In this document: in pieces, positions 41,284 through 50,243 of the stretch
Layout: each line of letters opens with the position of its first letter
How positions within the stretch are numbered: the first letter of the stretch is position 1
Assembly: GCF_000258515.1 (NCBI RefSeq)
Contig: NZ_AJLF01000001.1
Location: forward strand, 806,001-870,000
Direction: 5' to 3'
Origin: Thermococcus zilligii AN1
Lineage (GTDB): Archaea; Methanobacteriota_B; Thermococci; Thermococcales; Thermococcaceae
Length of the DNA stretch: 64,000 nucleotides
Notes under the pieces: generated by a model
Databases searched by the model: none
What the model was told of the DNA's origin: nothing
Seen by the model: only the letters and a program-made list of their open reading frames with translations
Program-made: the position numbers and the translations under genes

Positions 41284-42096
41284 TCACGCCCCCATAAGGG
41301 TTATCAGCAGGTTTCTAGTCCCCGGCCCAAAGCCGAGAATGAACATGGCCAGCTTCACGAAGTTTATCAACTCCGGGTCTTCGCCCTCCATGTGTCTGTC
41401 CAGTATCCACACTATGGGGATCAGTACCAGGAGCTTTTCCAGATAAATCACTGCAGGGGTACCCGTCAAATCCATCAGAGTCCTCGCAAGTACGTGCTGT
41501 TCCCAGTAGCCGAAAAACTGTATCCCGACGAAAGTCGTGGTTGCATCGTAGAAGTGGGTGTAGAACAGCACCCCGTTGTTCTTTATCAGCTGAAACTTTC
41601 TTGAGAGTACCCATATAGCCCCCTCGGCCGCTAAAAACGAAGGTATGAAATAGACGAAGTATTCCCACCTGAAATCTGTCCTGCCCAGGTTTATCAGCAG
41701 CAGAAAGAGCAGACCTCCAAGGAGAAGAAGTCCAACGTCCCGGTAGAGGGGATAGAACTTCTCCCCCGGCCCAACGTGTCTCCAGACCACGAAAAGGGCG
41801 GCTATGGTAAAACCCGCTATTACAAAGTACCCACCGGGACTCACGGTGAGATACGTCCTCGGCAGCATTCCAACATCGGTCATAGCCCTCATCAGCGGAC
41901 CCAGGAAGATGTAGGGCATGAGGGCAACAAAAAACCTCTCGTCCACCCGGATACCCATCCTCTTCAGCATCCTGTAGAGGAGAAGAACCGCTATCCCGAG
42001 GATTATCGCGTAGACCGTCGTGTTCACGGGATTGTAGCCCTGGTCGTACTTTATCGGATCCACGAAGTACCGCTGAAAGAACTCCTGGAGACCCAT
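41284..42096 (-). CDS. DUF63 family membrane protein
   Basis: 270 residues with seven or more hydrophobic segments, matching the archaeal DUF63 family: YNPVNTTVYAIILGIAVLL, MPYIFLGPLMRAMTDVGMLP, THFYDATTTFVGIQFFGYWEQH (with HFYDATTTF as the core) and LGFGPGTRNLLIT. Polar residues inside helices (Asp, His) suggest a transporter or intramembrane enzyme, but function is unknown. First gene of the operon with IMPase, rhomboid and upp. Confidence 0.82.
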   Translation of the reverse strand: MGLQEFFQRYFVDPIKYDQGYNPVNTTVYAIILGIAVLLLYRMLKRMGIRVDERFFVALMPYIFLGPLMRAMTDVGMLPRTYLTVSPGGYFVIAGFTIAALFVVWRHVGPGEKFYPLYRDVGLLLLGGLLFLLLINLGRTDFRWEYFVYFIPSFLAAEGAIWVLSRKFQLIKNNGVLFYTHFYDATTTFVGIQFFGYWEQHVLARTLMDLTGTPAVIYLEKLLVLIPIVWILDRHMEGEDPELINFVKLAMFILGFGPGTRNLLITLMGA

Positions 42097-42127
42097 CGAA
42101 CCACCGGTTGAGGTTGAGGTTAACTGT

Positions 42128-42159
42128 TAAAGCTTTTCCGCTCCAATCACTTTTTAAGG
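42128..42159. promoter_or_regulatory. Divergent promoters of the DUF63 operon and egsA
   Basis: A minus-strand TATA-like aaagctttaa (42128-42137) serves DUF63. The plus-strand ctttttaagg (42150-42159) serves egsA, with GGAGGTGAG before its start. The two face away from each other within 35 bases. Confidence 0.55.
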
Positions 42160-42192
42160 TATACCACCCTAAGTTGAGGAGGTGAGAGAAAA

Positions 42193-43233
42193 GTGCACCT
42201 AATGGAGCTCCCCCGCGAAGTACTCCTCGGGGAAAACCTCACAGGGGAGGTTCTCAACGTTGCCAGGAGGCTCAGGCTTGGCAGGAGAGCCCTTGTCCTC
42301 TACGGTTCAACGACCATGAACATAGCGGGAAAAGACGTTGAGGAGAGCCTTTCCAGGGAGTTTGATGTCAAAGGAGTGACAATAGAAGGCGCCTCAGTGG
42401 CGGAAGTCGAGAGGACAATGAAGCTGGCCTCCGACTTTAATGCGGACTGGATGGTGGCTGTAGGAGGGGGGAGCATAATAGACGTTGCCAAACTGGCCTC
42501 ATACCGGCTGGGGATTCCCTTCATCAGTTTTCCGACAACCGCTTCGCACGACGGGATAGCAAGCGCTAACGCCTCAATAAAGGGCCTGGGAGCGAAGACC
42601 TCGGTGAAAGCCAGGCCACCAATAGCAGTTATAGCTGACGTGCAGATAATTAAAACTGCCCCCTACAGATACCTGGCGGCGGGAGTGGGGGACATAATAA
42701 GCAACCTGACCGCGGTTAAAGACTGGCAGCTGGCCCACAGAATAAGGGGCGAGTACTACAGCGAGTACGCGGCATCGCTCAGCCTGATGAGCGCCAAGAT
42801 GGTGATGAAGAACGCGGACATAATAAGGCTCGGCAACGAGGAAAGCGTAAGAAAAGTTGTGAAAGGCCTCATATCCAGCGGTGTTGCCATGAGCATAGCG
42901 GGCTCTTCAAGGCCGGCGAGTGGTGCGGAACATCTCTTCAGCCACGCCCTTGATATGCTCTTAGAGAAACCCGCCCTCCACGGCGAACAGGTCGGAGTCG
43001 GAACCATAATAATGGCCTACCTCCATGGGTTAAGGTGGGAGAGGGTTAAGGAAACCTTAAAGAAGGTCGGTGCACCAACTAACGCATACGAACTGGAGAT
43101 CGAACCCGAGGTGGTGATAAAAGCCCTCACCATTGCCCACACCATAAGGCCCGAGAGGTACACCATCCTCGGAAGGGACGGCCTGACCTGGGAGGCGGCG
43201 GAGAAAGCCGCTAAAATCACCGGAGTTATCTGA
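42193..43233 (+). CDS. egsA: sn-Glycerol-1-phosphate dehydrogenase
   Basis: Reduces dihydroxyacetone phosphate to glycerol-1-phosphate, the archaeal lipid backbone. 346 residues, NAD(P)- and Zn-dependent. Motifs are VAVGGGSIIDVAKLASY, FPTTASHDGIASANASI, GDIISNLTAVKDW and the Zn-ligand His regions ASGAEHLFSHALDML and LHGEQVGVGTI. The GTG at 42193 has GGAGGTGAG at correct spacing; ATG 42202 is possible. UPF0179 follows 27 bases downstream. Confidence 0.95.
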   Translation: MHLMELPREVLLGENLTGEVLNVARRLRLGRRALVLYGSTTMNIAGKDVEESLSREFDVKGVTIEGASVAEVERTMKLASDFNADWMVAVGGGSIIDVAKLASYRLGIPFISFPTTASHDGIASANASIKGLGAKTSVKARPPIAVIADVQIIKTAPYRYLAAGVGDIISNLTAVKDWQLAHRIRGEYYSEYAASLSLMSAKMVMKNADIIRLGNEESVRKVVKGLISSGVAMSIAGSSRPASGAEHLFSHALDMLLEKPALHGEQVGVGTIIMAYLHGLRWERVKETLKKVGAPTNAYELEIEPEVVIKALTIAHTIRPERYTILGRDGLTWEAAEKAAKITGVI

Positions 43234-43260
43234 CCATCATCGCTCACGGAGGTGTTGAGA

Positions 43261-43686
43261 ATGGTTATCACGCTGGTCGGAGAAAAACTGGCGAAACCCG
43301 GGCTTGAGTTTATCTACTATGGCCCCTCTGAACCCTGTAAAAGCTGCAGGCTGGCAAGGGTCTGCGTTGGAAACCTGGAACCTGGCAGGAGATACAGGAT
43401 AGTCAGGGTAAGGAACATAGAACACTCATGTCCCCTCCACGAGGGAAAAGTCAGGGTGGTGGAAGTTGTCGAGCCCGCCATTGAAATCCTGGTGGATCCC
43501 CGGAGTGCCATAGTGGGGTCTAAGGTTACTCTAAAGTTCGTGGACTGCGGTGATCCGGGGAAGGAGAGCCTGGCAAGGCCGGAGGGACTCTTCGAAGGGG
43601 ATCAGGTCAGGATAGAGGAGATAGTGGGCGAAGTGGAGTGTGACGGGAAGAAGTTCAAGCTGGTCCGCGTCGTCAGGGGGCAGTGA
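43261..43686 (+). CDS. UPF0179 family protein
   Basis: 141 residues. The archaeal UPF0179 signature is [26 protein letters not shown] (core [15 protein letters not shown]), with a fourth Cys in [15 protein letters not shown]. The four cysteines could bind zinc or an Fe-S cluster. No function is known. ATG 43261 follows GGAGGTG. Convergent with the GTPase gene five bases away. Confidence 0.88.
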   Translation: MVITLVGEKLAKPGLEFIYYGPSEPCKSCRLARVCVGNLEPGRRYRIVRVRNIEHSCPLHEGKVRVVEVVEPAIEILVDPRSAIVGSKVTLKFVDCGDPGKESLARPEGLFEGDQVRIEEIVGEVECDGKKFKLVRVVRGQ

Positions 43687-43691
43687 GCCCC

Positions 43692-44255
43692 TCATTTTTC
43701 CGCGTACTGGGCGTAGTAGGCTATCGCCCTCAGGAGGTCGTTGAAACCTTCGTAGGTAACGAGGGACAGGGGAATCGCGTCCTGTTCAAGACGCTTTTTG
43801 ATTACTTTTCTTATCTCCTCCACCTTCTCCCGCGGAACTAAGTCGATCTTGTTTATGACCACTATTATCGGCTTCTCGTAGCGGAGCTTGAGCATGTGGT
43901 GGAGCTTTTCCATGCCCCGGTGAAGGCCAACGGTTGCATCGACCATGTGAATAACTATATCCGCCGAGATTATCTCGTTTAAAATTTCCCTGAACTTCTC
44001 CTCGCTGAGAACCTTGCCCCTGAGTTCCTTCTCCGGAGCGAAGAGACCGGCGGTGTCGATGAGGACGAACTCGTCCGCTCCTCCGAGTGGGTTTTTCATG
44101 CTCTTCGGTATCTTGAGCTTTCCAAAGCGGCGTTTTATTGTCCCCTTCGTTGTTCCAGGAAGGTTCTCCACCTCGCTTACCTTCTCCCCGATTAGGGCGT
44201 TCATGAGCGTTGATTTTCCCACGTTCTCGGCACCTATTATGGCAACCTTTATCAT
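43692..44255 (-). CDS. Era/Der-like small GTPase
   Basis: 187-residue TRAFAC-class GTPase with G1 GAENVGKST, G2 around LPGTTKG, G3 IDTAGLF and G4 VINKIDLVP. It has no KH or other RNA-binding extension, so it is a stand-alone G domain, and the target is unknown. ATG 44255 (MIKVAIIG) with GGAGG eight bases upstream is chosen. Longer frames start in hydrophobic nonsense reading into the divergent promoter. Confidence 0.85.
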   Translation of the reverse strand: MIKVAIIGAENVGKSTLMNALIGEKVSEVENLPGTTKGTIKRRFGKLKIPKSMKNPLGGADEFVLIDTAGLFAPEKELRGKVLSEEKFREILNEIISADIVIHMVDATVGLHRGMEKLHHMLKLRYEKPIIVVINKIDLVPREKVEEIRKVIKKRLEQDAIPLSLVTYEGFNDLLRAIAYYAQYAEK

Positions 44256-44330
44256 CCGGCCAACCTCCGTAAGGTTTATCTCTATGCTGGTAACACCCAC
44301 GATGATATAAAATTGGTGGAAGGTGAAAGC

Positions 44331-44645
44331 ATGCCACAGGAAGTGAAGCTTGGCCACCATGTCTATCACGTTGTGACAGTAGAAGACCTTAAATCGGGCA
44401 AAATGAGGGGTAAGAACGTCGTCTTTGAGGGAATCATTGAGGACAAACCCGTCGTTGAGTTCCTCCCCATGGAGCTCCCGAGTTACAGGACAACCTTTTC
44501 GGTGGACGGAATCAGGGTGGAGTTCTCGGGAAGTCCGTGTATAAAGAGGGGAGACAGAGTCAGGGTTTACGGCAGATTTCTGGCGGGCGATCTGATAGCC
44601 ACGGCCATCGAGACTGATGGGGCTATCTACATGGCGGAGGAGTGA
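44331..44645 (+). CDS. OB-fold nucleic-acid-binding-like protein
   Basis: 104 residues with an OB-fold pattern: VTVEDLKSGKMRGKNVVFEG, YRTTFSVDGIRVEFSGS and KRGDRVRVYGRFLAGDLIAT. It is a small stand-alone protein, probably nucleic-acid binding but not proven. ATG 44331 follows GAAGGTGA. The HD-domain gene starts two bases after its stop, so they are cotranscribed. Confidence 0.65.
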   Translation: MPQEVKLGHHVYHVVTVEDLKSGKMRGKNVVFEGIIEDKPVVEFLPMELPSYRTTFSVDGIRVEFSGSPCIKRGDRVRVYGRFLAGDLIATAIETDGAIYMAEE

Positions 44646-44647
44646 GC

Positions 44648-45181
44648 ATGGAACTTTTGGAGCTTTTTCTTGAAGCGGGGAACCTGAAAAAGCTAAGGAG
44701 AACCGGCTGGCTCCTCCGGGGGATTCCCAATCCGGAGAGCATAGCGGATCACTCCTTCAGGACGGCACTCATAACTCTGTTTTTAGGGGAGGAACTGAGG
44801 AGGAGGGGAGTTGACCTGGACCTCGAGAGGGCCCTGAAGATTGCCCTCATCCACGACCTCGGCGAGGCCAGGATAACCGACATTCCCCTGCCGGCCCAGG
44901 GGTATTTCAACAAGGTTGAGGGAGAAAGAAAGGCCCTCGCAGAGATGGTTGGAAGTGAATACCTGGCCCTTTTCGATGAATATGAGCAGGAAAGCACCCC
45001 CGAGGGAAAGCTCGTAAAGTTCGCCGACAGACTCGAGATGCTCCTTCAGGCGCTTGAATACGAAAAAGCCGGTTTCAGGGGCCTTGAAGAATTCTGGAAA
45101 ACGGCTGAAAAACTGAAAGAGAGCGAGCTATACGAGTATTTTGGTGGACTCGTCGAAAAGCTTACTTCTCTCCGCCCGTAG
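44648..45181 (+). CDS. HD-domain nucleotidase/phosphohydrolase (YfbR/HDDC2-like)
   Basis: 177 residues. The HD metal site is complete: His in ESIADHSFRTA, His-Asp in ALIHDLGEARITDIP and Asp in KFADRLEMLLQAL. The N-terminal LKKLRRTGWLLRGIPNPES is typical of the 5'-deoxynucleotidase group. It probably trims deoxynucleoside monophosphates. Its 3' end overlaps the convergent permease fragment by 20 bases. Confidence 0.87.
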   Translation: MELLELFLEAGNLKKLRRTGWLLRGIPNPESIADHSFRTALITLFLGEELRRRGVDLDLERALKIALIHDLGEARITDIPLPAQGYFNKVEGERKALAEMVGSEYLALFDEYEQESTPEGKLVKFADRLEMLLQALEYEKAGFRGLEEFWKTAEKLKESELYEYFGGLVEKLTSLRP

Positions 45182-46089
45182 TCCTCTTTCCCCAGCTCAG
45201 CTTCGCCGTCAGTATCTTCTCGCTGGAGAATATCCTGGCCGCTATGTAGAGGGTTATCCCGGCCAGCACTGAGAGGTAGGCCACGCTGAGGAGCATCGGC
45301 CCGTAGTTTCCTGAGAGGGCGTAGCGGTAGGCCACTATGGGGTGGGTGAAGGGAATCGCCATGAGGCCGTACTGGGCCGGGGAGGGGAGTTCTGCAACGT
45401 CGACGAACATCAATATGAAGGCCGGAAAAGCCAGGGGCAGGATCGCGGAGCTGACGACCGTGTTGGCGCTCTGGACGTCTTCCGCAAAGACGGCTAAAAC
45501 CATGGCGAGGCTCAGGGAAAACACTATGGTAAGAAAGACTATGAGGGCAAAAAGCAGGCTTCCTGCGGGCGTTATTCCCAGGCCGAGGTCGCTTAAGCTT
45601 ATCCCTGTGTCGGCCGAGAAGGAGCCTATGTAGCTCTTAAGGCCGATCATGTAAGCTAAGGCCGCTATGAGCCCCATCACCGCTGTTCCCGATATCTTTG
45701 AGGCGACGATGGCTGTCCTCTTTACTGGCAGCGTAAGGAGCGTTTCGAGGGTTTTGTTCTCCTTCTCTGCCGCCACAGCCCCCGCCGCCATCTGCGCGGT
45801 TATCGTCACCATCAGGAAGATTATCAGCGGTAGACTCACGGACTGGGAAGAGAGCACGGCCGAAACTATTGAAGGGGAAACGTTGACGAGCCTGTCGTTG
45901 ATATAAGAGAAGCTCGTTGCCCTGACCGGCTGGAGAACGGCCTCGGGATCCGTGACGTTCATGTTCCTCAGCTTCAGCTTCGCTATTTCCTGTGAGAGAA
46001 CGTCTATAACCGCGTTTATCCTCGCCTCGCTGACGCTCTCTTTCATTCCCGTGCCGATCGAGCTGAATACCCCGTAGAGCTCCACAGTG
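45162..46089 (-). pseudogene. ABC-2 (NatB-type) exporter permease, C-terminal part, severed by inversion
   Basis: Codes the C-terminal ~309 residues of a Na+/drug-type ABC permease: TVELYGVFSSIGTGMKESV, then five or six membrane helices, including LPLIIFLMVTITAQMAAGAV and the coupling motif EKENKTLETLLTLPVKR. It has no start region or signal of its own. Its missing N-terminus is at 62169-62524 on the plus strand. Joining ...SNRVA to TVELYG after inverting 46090-62524 restores one frame exactly. An ATG at 46109 lies in the foreign sequence beyond the joint. Confidence 0.9.
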
Positions 46090-46614
46090 ATGCCCGCGTT
46101 TGGCTTCAACGTTGCCTCTTCTACTCTGGTTGGTCAAAACCTCGGCGCAAACAGGCCCGATCTGGCAGAGAAGACCGTCAACGAGGCCCTGAAGATGGTC
46201 ACGGCCTTCATGGGGGTCATGGCCTTCGTCCTCGTTGCCTTCCCGCGCTACCTCGTCATGCCCTTCCTAACGCCGAACGACCCCCACTACCACGAGGTTC
46301 TCCACCTGGCGAGCTTGTACCTCATAATCGTTGGGATAAGCGAGATCCCCCTCGGGTGGGTCTTCGTGCTGAGCGGTTCCCTCAGAGGGGCCGGCGACAC
46401 CAAGAGCCCGATGTACGTTACAGCCGTGAGCAAGCTCCTCTTCAGGATTCTCCCCTCGTATCTCCTGGGCTTTGGCTTCAGTTTTCTCGGCTTTAGTTTC
46501 AAAGGGCTCGGCGTTATAGCAGCATGGCTTGCGATGACCCTGGAGACGTTCATGAGCGGGGCCATGTACTGGTGGATCTTCAGAAAAGGGAAGTGGAAGA
46601 CCGTAAAAGTGTGA
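46090..46614 (+). pseudogene. MATE efflux transporter, C-terminal part, severed by inversion
   Basis: Codes the last ~174 residues of a MATE-family exporter: MPAFGFNVASSTLVGQNLGA at the joint (the standard start of the second half of MATE proteins), LSGSLRGAGDTKSPM and the final helices. No promoter or ribosome binding site precedes it. The N-terminal half is at 62525-63361 on the other strand, ending RIESIAY, which joins to MPAFGF without loss or gain of a base. Confidence 0.92.
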
Positions 46615-48345
46615 TCAGCCATTTTTGAACGCTTTTAGAATCCTCTCGAAGATCTCCTTCTCTTTTCCGCGTTTCTTCCTCGCGAGTCTTTCCACTATCA
46701 GCTCAGGGGTGCTCTTCCCGAGTTTGCCGAAGGCCGGCTGTCTGTCAACGATCAGGTTAAGCCCCTCGTCGAGGCCCCTGGCCTCTATGCCGTCAACCCT
46801 GGCGAAGGGGAGCTCCTTCTTCAGGTCTTCGCCGAGGTGGGAAACGATGACAACGTAAAAGCCCCTTTCATGGGCGACCTTCAGCAGTTCGCCGATTATT
46901 TTGACTGCGGCACCGGGCTCGGTTATAGCCTCGAATTCGTCTATGAGGATTAGCTTCCGTCCTTCGCTCCTCAGGGCTTTGACAAAGCCGTTTAGAGCTG
47001 TTTCAAATGCCCCCGCTCCGTAGGTGCTTCTTTTTCTCCTGAAGAAGAAGACTTCATCGAGGATGCTTACCCCTGCCCTCTCCGCCGGCACGGGAAGGCC
47101 CATGTGGGTGAGAATGGCTATCTGAGTTAAGAGCTCGAGAAGGCTGGTTTTTCCTCCGCTGTTGGCCCCGGTCAGGATGACGACTTTCTCATCAAGAACT
47201 TTTTCCGATCCCTCGACGCTGAACCAATGGGGTTTTTCCCCGATTACGTAGCTCACAGGCTGGGGATTCTCGATGAAGATGTGTCTTCCCCTGAGAAAAG
47301 CTATTCCATTAGCACCCAGCTCGGGGAAGGAGAATCCCTCGGCAAACAGCTTAACCGCCCTCAGGAAGTCAAGGCGGTAAACGTCCCTGATTTCCTGCTT
47401 CAACATCGGTATCAGCGGCCGTACTTTCTCAGCCAGTTCCCTGCTTTTGAGATACATTTCAACTTTGAAATCCCTGGTCAGTTCCTCCCTGATGAGCTCA
47501 ACCTTCTCCGGGGGCACGGAGACTGGGTACAATTCCTCCCTTGAGAAAATCTCCACGGGTGTTCCCAGAGTTTTCCCCAGCTCTTCCTCGACTTCCCGTA
47601 TCATCTCGAGGATCTCGTTTTCAACTGAGGAGAAGTGCCTGAATATTGCCCCGTAATCACCGCTCTTGAGCTCGGAAAGAAATTCCAGGAGTTCCTTCCC
47701 TCTAAGCGTCAGGGAAAACTGCTCGAGTCTTTCCGATACCTTTTCGTTGAGTTCCCGCTCTTTCTCATGCAGTATTTCTTCGAGCTGTTCTATCGTTGAG
47801 AGTCTGTCCATGGTGGTCTTGATCCCGCTGAGCTGCTTCAACAGCTCCGGCGCAATGCTTTTTTCACCGATAAGCTCCGCGATCTTAGCCAGGGCTTCCA
47901 GGGTGTCCCTGTTTTCCCACAGCGGCTGGATGTATAGCTCTGGGGTTATCTGGGTGGGGGTTAGTTCAACGTCTATTCCGTACCCCACTGTGCTCAGAAC
48001 AAGGGGATAATCCCCGGCATCGGCTGGATCCGTGGAGACGGCGCACAAACCCAGGGCTTCCGCCTTCTTGACCTCACCCTCGTCCACTATGAGTATTCTG
48101 TCGTGGAGATATTCCCTTCGGAAGTGGATGGGCCGGACTTTTTCTATGAACTCCCCGATTTCAGGTTTTACCCTCTGCAGGTTCTCCCGCAGGTAAGCCT
48201 GCCTTCCGGCTATCTCTTCGGAGTTATTGGTAGGCGAAAACTCGTCGAGGAATGCCTCGCTTCCCCGGAGTAGCAACTTTTTAGCTATTTCATCCCTTAT
48301 TGATCTGTAGATTTCCCTGGCTTCGGGGTTAAGCTTCAGGCTCAT
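46615..48345 (-). CDS. MutS-like ATPase (archaeal MutS2/MutS5 type)
   Basis: 576 residues with the MutS core (clamp/lever helices, about 170-330) and the ATPase domain: Walker A LTGANSGGKTSLLELL, Walker B KLILIDEFEAITEPG and the VIVSHLGEDL switch. It has neither the mismatch-recognition domain of MutS1 nor the Smr nuclease of MutS2. It belongs to the Thermococcales MutS-like group whose role in repair or recombination is unsettled. It is convergent with the MATE fragment, sharing no bases. Confidence 0.85.
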   Translation of the reverse strand: MSLKLNPEAREIYRSIRDEIAKKLLLRGSEAFLDEFSPTNNSEEIAGRQAYLRENLQRVKPEIGEFIEKVRPIHFRREYLHDRILIVDEGEVKKAEALGLCAVSTDPADAGDYPLVLSTVGYGIDVELTPTQITPELYIQPLWENRDTLEALAKIAELIGEKSIAPELLKQLSGIKTTMDRLSTIEQLEEILHEKERELNEKVSERLEQFSLTLRGKELLEFLSELKSGDYGAIFRHFSSVENEILEMIREVEEELGKTLGTPVEIFSREELYPVSVPPEKVELIREELTRDFKVEMYLKSRELAEKVRPLIPMLKQEIRDVYRLDFLRAVKLFAEGFSFPELGANGIAFLRGRHIFIENPQPVSYVIGEKPHWFSVEGSEKVLDEKVVILTGANSGGKTSLLELLTQIAILTHMGLPVPAERAGVSILDEVFFFRRKRSTYGAGAFETALNGFVKALRSEGRKLILIDEFEAITEPGAAVKIIGELLKVAHERGFYVVIVSHLGEDLKKELPFARVDGIEARGLDEGLNLIVDRQPAFGKLGKSTPELIVERLARKKRGKEKEIFERILKAFKNG

Positions 48346-48385
48346 CAGGGAACTGGGAGAGGAAGTGCCTAAAAAGCTTACTGGC

Positions 48386-48706
48386 CTAACCTGCCGGCAC
48401 GTTTATCACTATCTCCACGTATTTCTGAATAACCTCGTACAGGAACAGGGAAGCCACGTAAGACGACAGGAGCATCAGCTCGTTCATCTCGAAGATGTGC
48501 CTGGCAATTTCCTTCGCCCGGGGGGAGTTTGAGACGACGGCGTCCATGTAATTTTTCTTCAGGAATTTGTTGAGCTCGATGCCCAGAACCAGAAGGAAAA
48601 CCCCCAGTAGCCCCGCCATTTTCCCAAATACCAGCATGAGGATAAGGGTGATGATCGAGATGAACCAGCCGCCGAGGACACCGAGCAGTATGACGAACTC
48701 TATCAC
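48386..48706 (-). CDS. Small membrane protein, hypothetical
   Basis: Not recognised. 106 residues with two N-terminal hydrophobic segments (FVILLGVLGGWFISIITLIL and GLLGVFLLVLGIEL), a polar loop with NSPRAKEIARHIFEMNE, and a third segment near the C-terminus. It has no motif of a known transporter and no clear operon partner. Confidence 0.6.
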   Translation of the reverse strand: MIEFVILLGVLGGWFISIITLILMLVFGKMAGLLGVFLLVLGIELNKFLKKNYMDAVVSNSPRAKEIARHIFEMNELMLLSSYVASLFLYEVIQKYVEIVINVPAG

Positions 48707-48753
48707 CCTTCCACCAGCGGGAAATTGAAGAGGAAGGGATAAAAACCTTTGGC

Positions 48754-49362
48754 TCAGATGAACCTCAGGACTTCGTCAATTCCTTTTCTCCTCCCCCGCG
48801 GCTTTACTTCCTCCCTCGGATAGCCCACCGGGATGAGGCCGACGAGGTAGTAGTTATCGTCGAGGCCAGCGAGCTCCCTGACTTTCTCCTCTATCCCCCT
48901 GAAGTTCGTCACGCCGATGTACACCGTGCCGAGGCCCAGCTCCACCGCTTTCAGCATGAGGTTTTGAATCGCCATCGCCGCGCTCTCAACGCTCCATATG
49001 AACTCGACCCCGTCGAACTCCCTGCCTTTGAGGAAGCGGACGCGCCTGTCGATGAATACAGCGATATAAACGGGCGCCCTGTACATGCCCTCCTCGTATA
49101 TGCGGTTTTTGAGCTTCTCTATCTTCTCCTCTGGCAGGTTCACCGCCCTGTAGTACTCCACCATGCCTTCCGCTATCAGGTCAAAGGCCCTCTTTCTTGC
49201 CTCTTCGCTCCGGAACGCTACAAAGAGCCAGTTTTCAAGGCCGCTCGCCGTCGGCGCCCTTGTGGCGGCCTTTATTAGCTCTCTTATGGTGTCATCGCTT
49301 ACTGCTTCATCAGAGAAGTACCTGACCGAAGTTCTCCGTAATATCGCCTCGTCCAGCTCCAC
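48754..49362 (-). CDS. Nitroreductase-family FMN oxidoreductase
   Basis: 202-residue FMN enzyme: RRTSVRYFSDEAVSDDTI (FMN phosphate site), APTASGLENWLFV, the dimer/FMN helix SVESAAMAIQNLML and GLIPVGYPREE. These enzymes pass electrons from NAD(P)H to quinones, nitro compounds or other acceptors; the substrate is unknown. GTG start follows GGTGGGA. Its own minus-strand promoter overlaps that of the divergent racemase-family gene. Confidence 0.9.
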   Translation of the reverse strand: MELDEAILRRTSVRYFSDEAVSDDTIRELIKAATRAPTASGLENWLFVAFRSEEARKRAFDLIAEGMVEYYRAVNLPEEKIEKLKNRIYEEGMYRAPVYIAVFIDRRVRFLKGREFDGVEFIWSVESAAMAIQNLMLKAVELGLGTVYIGVTNFRGIEEKVRELAGLDDNYYLVGLIPVGYPREEVKPRGRRKGIDEVLRFI

Positions 49363-49413
49363 GCTCCCACCGGGCAGGTATTATCGCGGGGCTTAATCAA
49401 CCTTTCCGGAACC

Positions 49414-49426
49414 AAAGGTTTAATAG
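49414..49426 (+). promoter_or_regulatory. TATA box of the racemase-family gene
   Basis: The sequence aaaggtttaatag lies 30-42 bases before the ATG at 49456, leaving a very short leader. Confidence 0.6.
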
Positions 49427-49455
49427 AGGGGCGGAGAAGCACATCCGGTGAAAAC

Positions 49456-50169
49456 ATGTACGGATGGAGAGGGAGGCTGGGCCTTATAGTGCCCTCGTCG
49501 AACACAACCATGGAGATGGAGCTTCACAATTACCTTCCCGAGGGTCTTTCGCTCCACACTTCCAGGGTTCCGCTCAGGAACATCGCCGAGGAGGAGCTGA
49601 TAAAGATGAACACCCTTGCCGTCGAAAGTGCTAAACTCCTCAGGGACGCAAACGTTGAGCTCATCCTCTATGGCTGTACCAGTTGCTCATTCATAGGTGG
49701 CAAGGACTACGAGAAGGAGCTTGAGGCGAGGATAGAGGATGAAGTCAAGGTGCCGGTTATAAGCACGAGCACGGCCGTGGTAGAGGCCCTAAAAATTCTG
49801 GACGCCCATTCTGTGCTTGTGGTGACCCCTTACACCGACGAGATAAACCAGAGGGAGAAGGAGTTCCTCGAGGCGAACGAGTTCGAGGTCCTCGACATAA
49901 GGGGCCTTGGCATGGAGGACAGTGCCCAGATTGGAAAGCTTGAGCCCTACGAGGCCTACCGCCTTGCCAAGGCCAGCTTCATTGATGAGGCCGATGCGAT
50001 CCTTATAAGCAGCACCAACTGGAGAACCTTTGAGATAATCGAGGCCCTGGAGGAGGACCTCAGCATTCCCGTGGTCACGAGCAATCAGGCTTCGCTCTGG
50101 CTGGCTTTGAGGGAAATGGACGTTATGGAGAAGATTCCGGAGCTCGGGAGGCTCTTCAGGGAGTACTAA
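49456..50169 (+). CDS. Asp/Glu racemase superfamily protein (maleate isomerase/arylmalonate decarboxylase-like)
   Basis: 237 residues. The fold-family marks are GLIVPSSNTTMEMEL, YGCTSCSFIGG with the first catalytic Cys, and VISTSTAVVEALKIL. The second catalytic Cys of maleate isomerase is expected in S-C-T-N; here it reads ISSTNWRT with Ser. One-cysteine members such as arylmalonate decarboxylase exist, so a decarboxylase or another reaction is possible. It is monocistronic. Confidence 0.82.
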   Translation: MYGWRGRLGLIVPSSNTTMEMELHNYLPEGLSLHTSRVPLRNIAEEELIKMNTLAVESAKLLRDANVELILYGCTSCSFIGGKDYEKELEARIEDEVKVPVISTSTAVVEALKILDAHSVLVVTPYTDEINQREKEFLEANEFEVLDIRGLGMEDSAQIGKLEPYEAYRLAKASFIDEADAILISSTNWRTFEIIEALEEDLSIPVVTSNQASLWLALREMDVMEKIPELGRLFREY

Positions 50170-50187
50170 TACTGCTCTTTCCCGAAA

Positions 50188-50240
50188 CCCTTTTAAGCTG
50201 GTGAGGTTGTTTCTGGATTAGTTAGTCACCAAGGGTGATA
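50188..50240 (+). promoter_or_regulatory. pfkC promoter with Thermococcales glycolytic motif (Tgr operator)
   Basis: TATA box cccttttaagc is at 50188-50198. Downstream, at the expected start site, TCAC-caagg-GTGATA (50226-50240) matches the right half and the core of the left half of the TGM palindrome TATCAC-N5-GTGATA. In T. kodakarensis, Tgr bound downstream of the TATA box represses glycolytic genes during growth on gluconeogenic carbon. Placement here fits that mode. Confidence 0.7.
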
Positions 50241-50243
50241 CAT

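Noticed and set aside
46080-46100. IS element, att site or recombinase repeat at the inversion breakpoints
   Set aside because: Neither joint shows terminal repeats, a target duplication or sequence shared with the other joint in direct or inverted form. In the restored order the left joint reads AGTGGCCACT, a palindrome, but the right joint does not match it.
46087-46614. An independent 175-residue transporter gene starting at 46087
   Set aside because: It starts in mid-protein at a typical MATE internal motif, has no ribosome binding site, and is exactly complemented by the fragment at 62525-63361.
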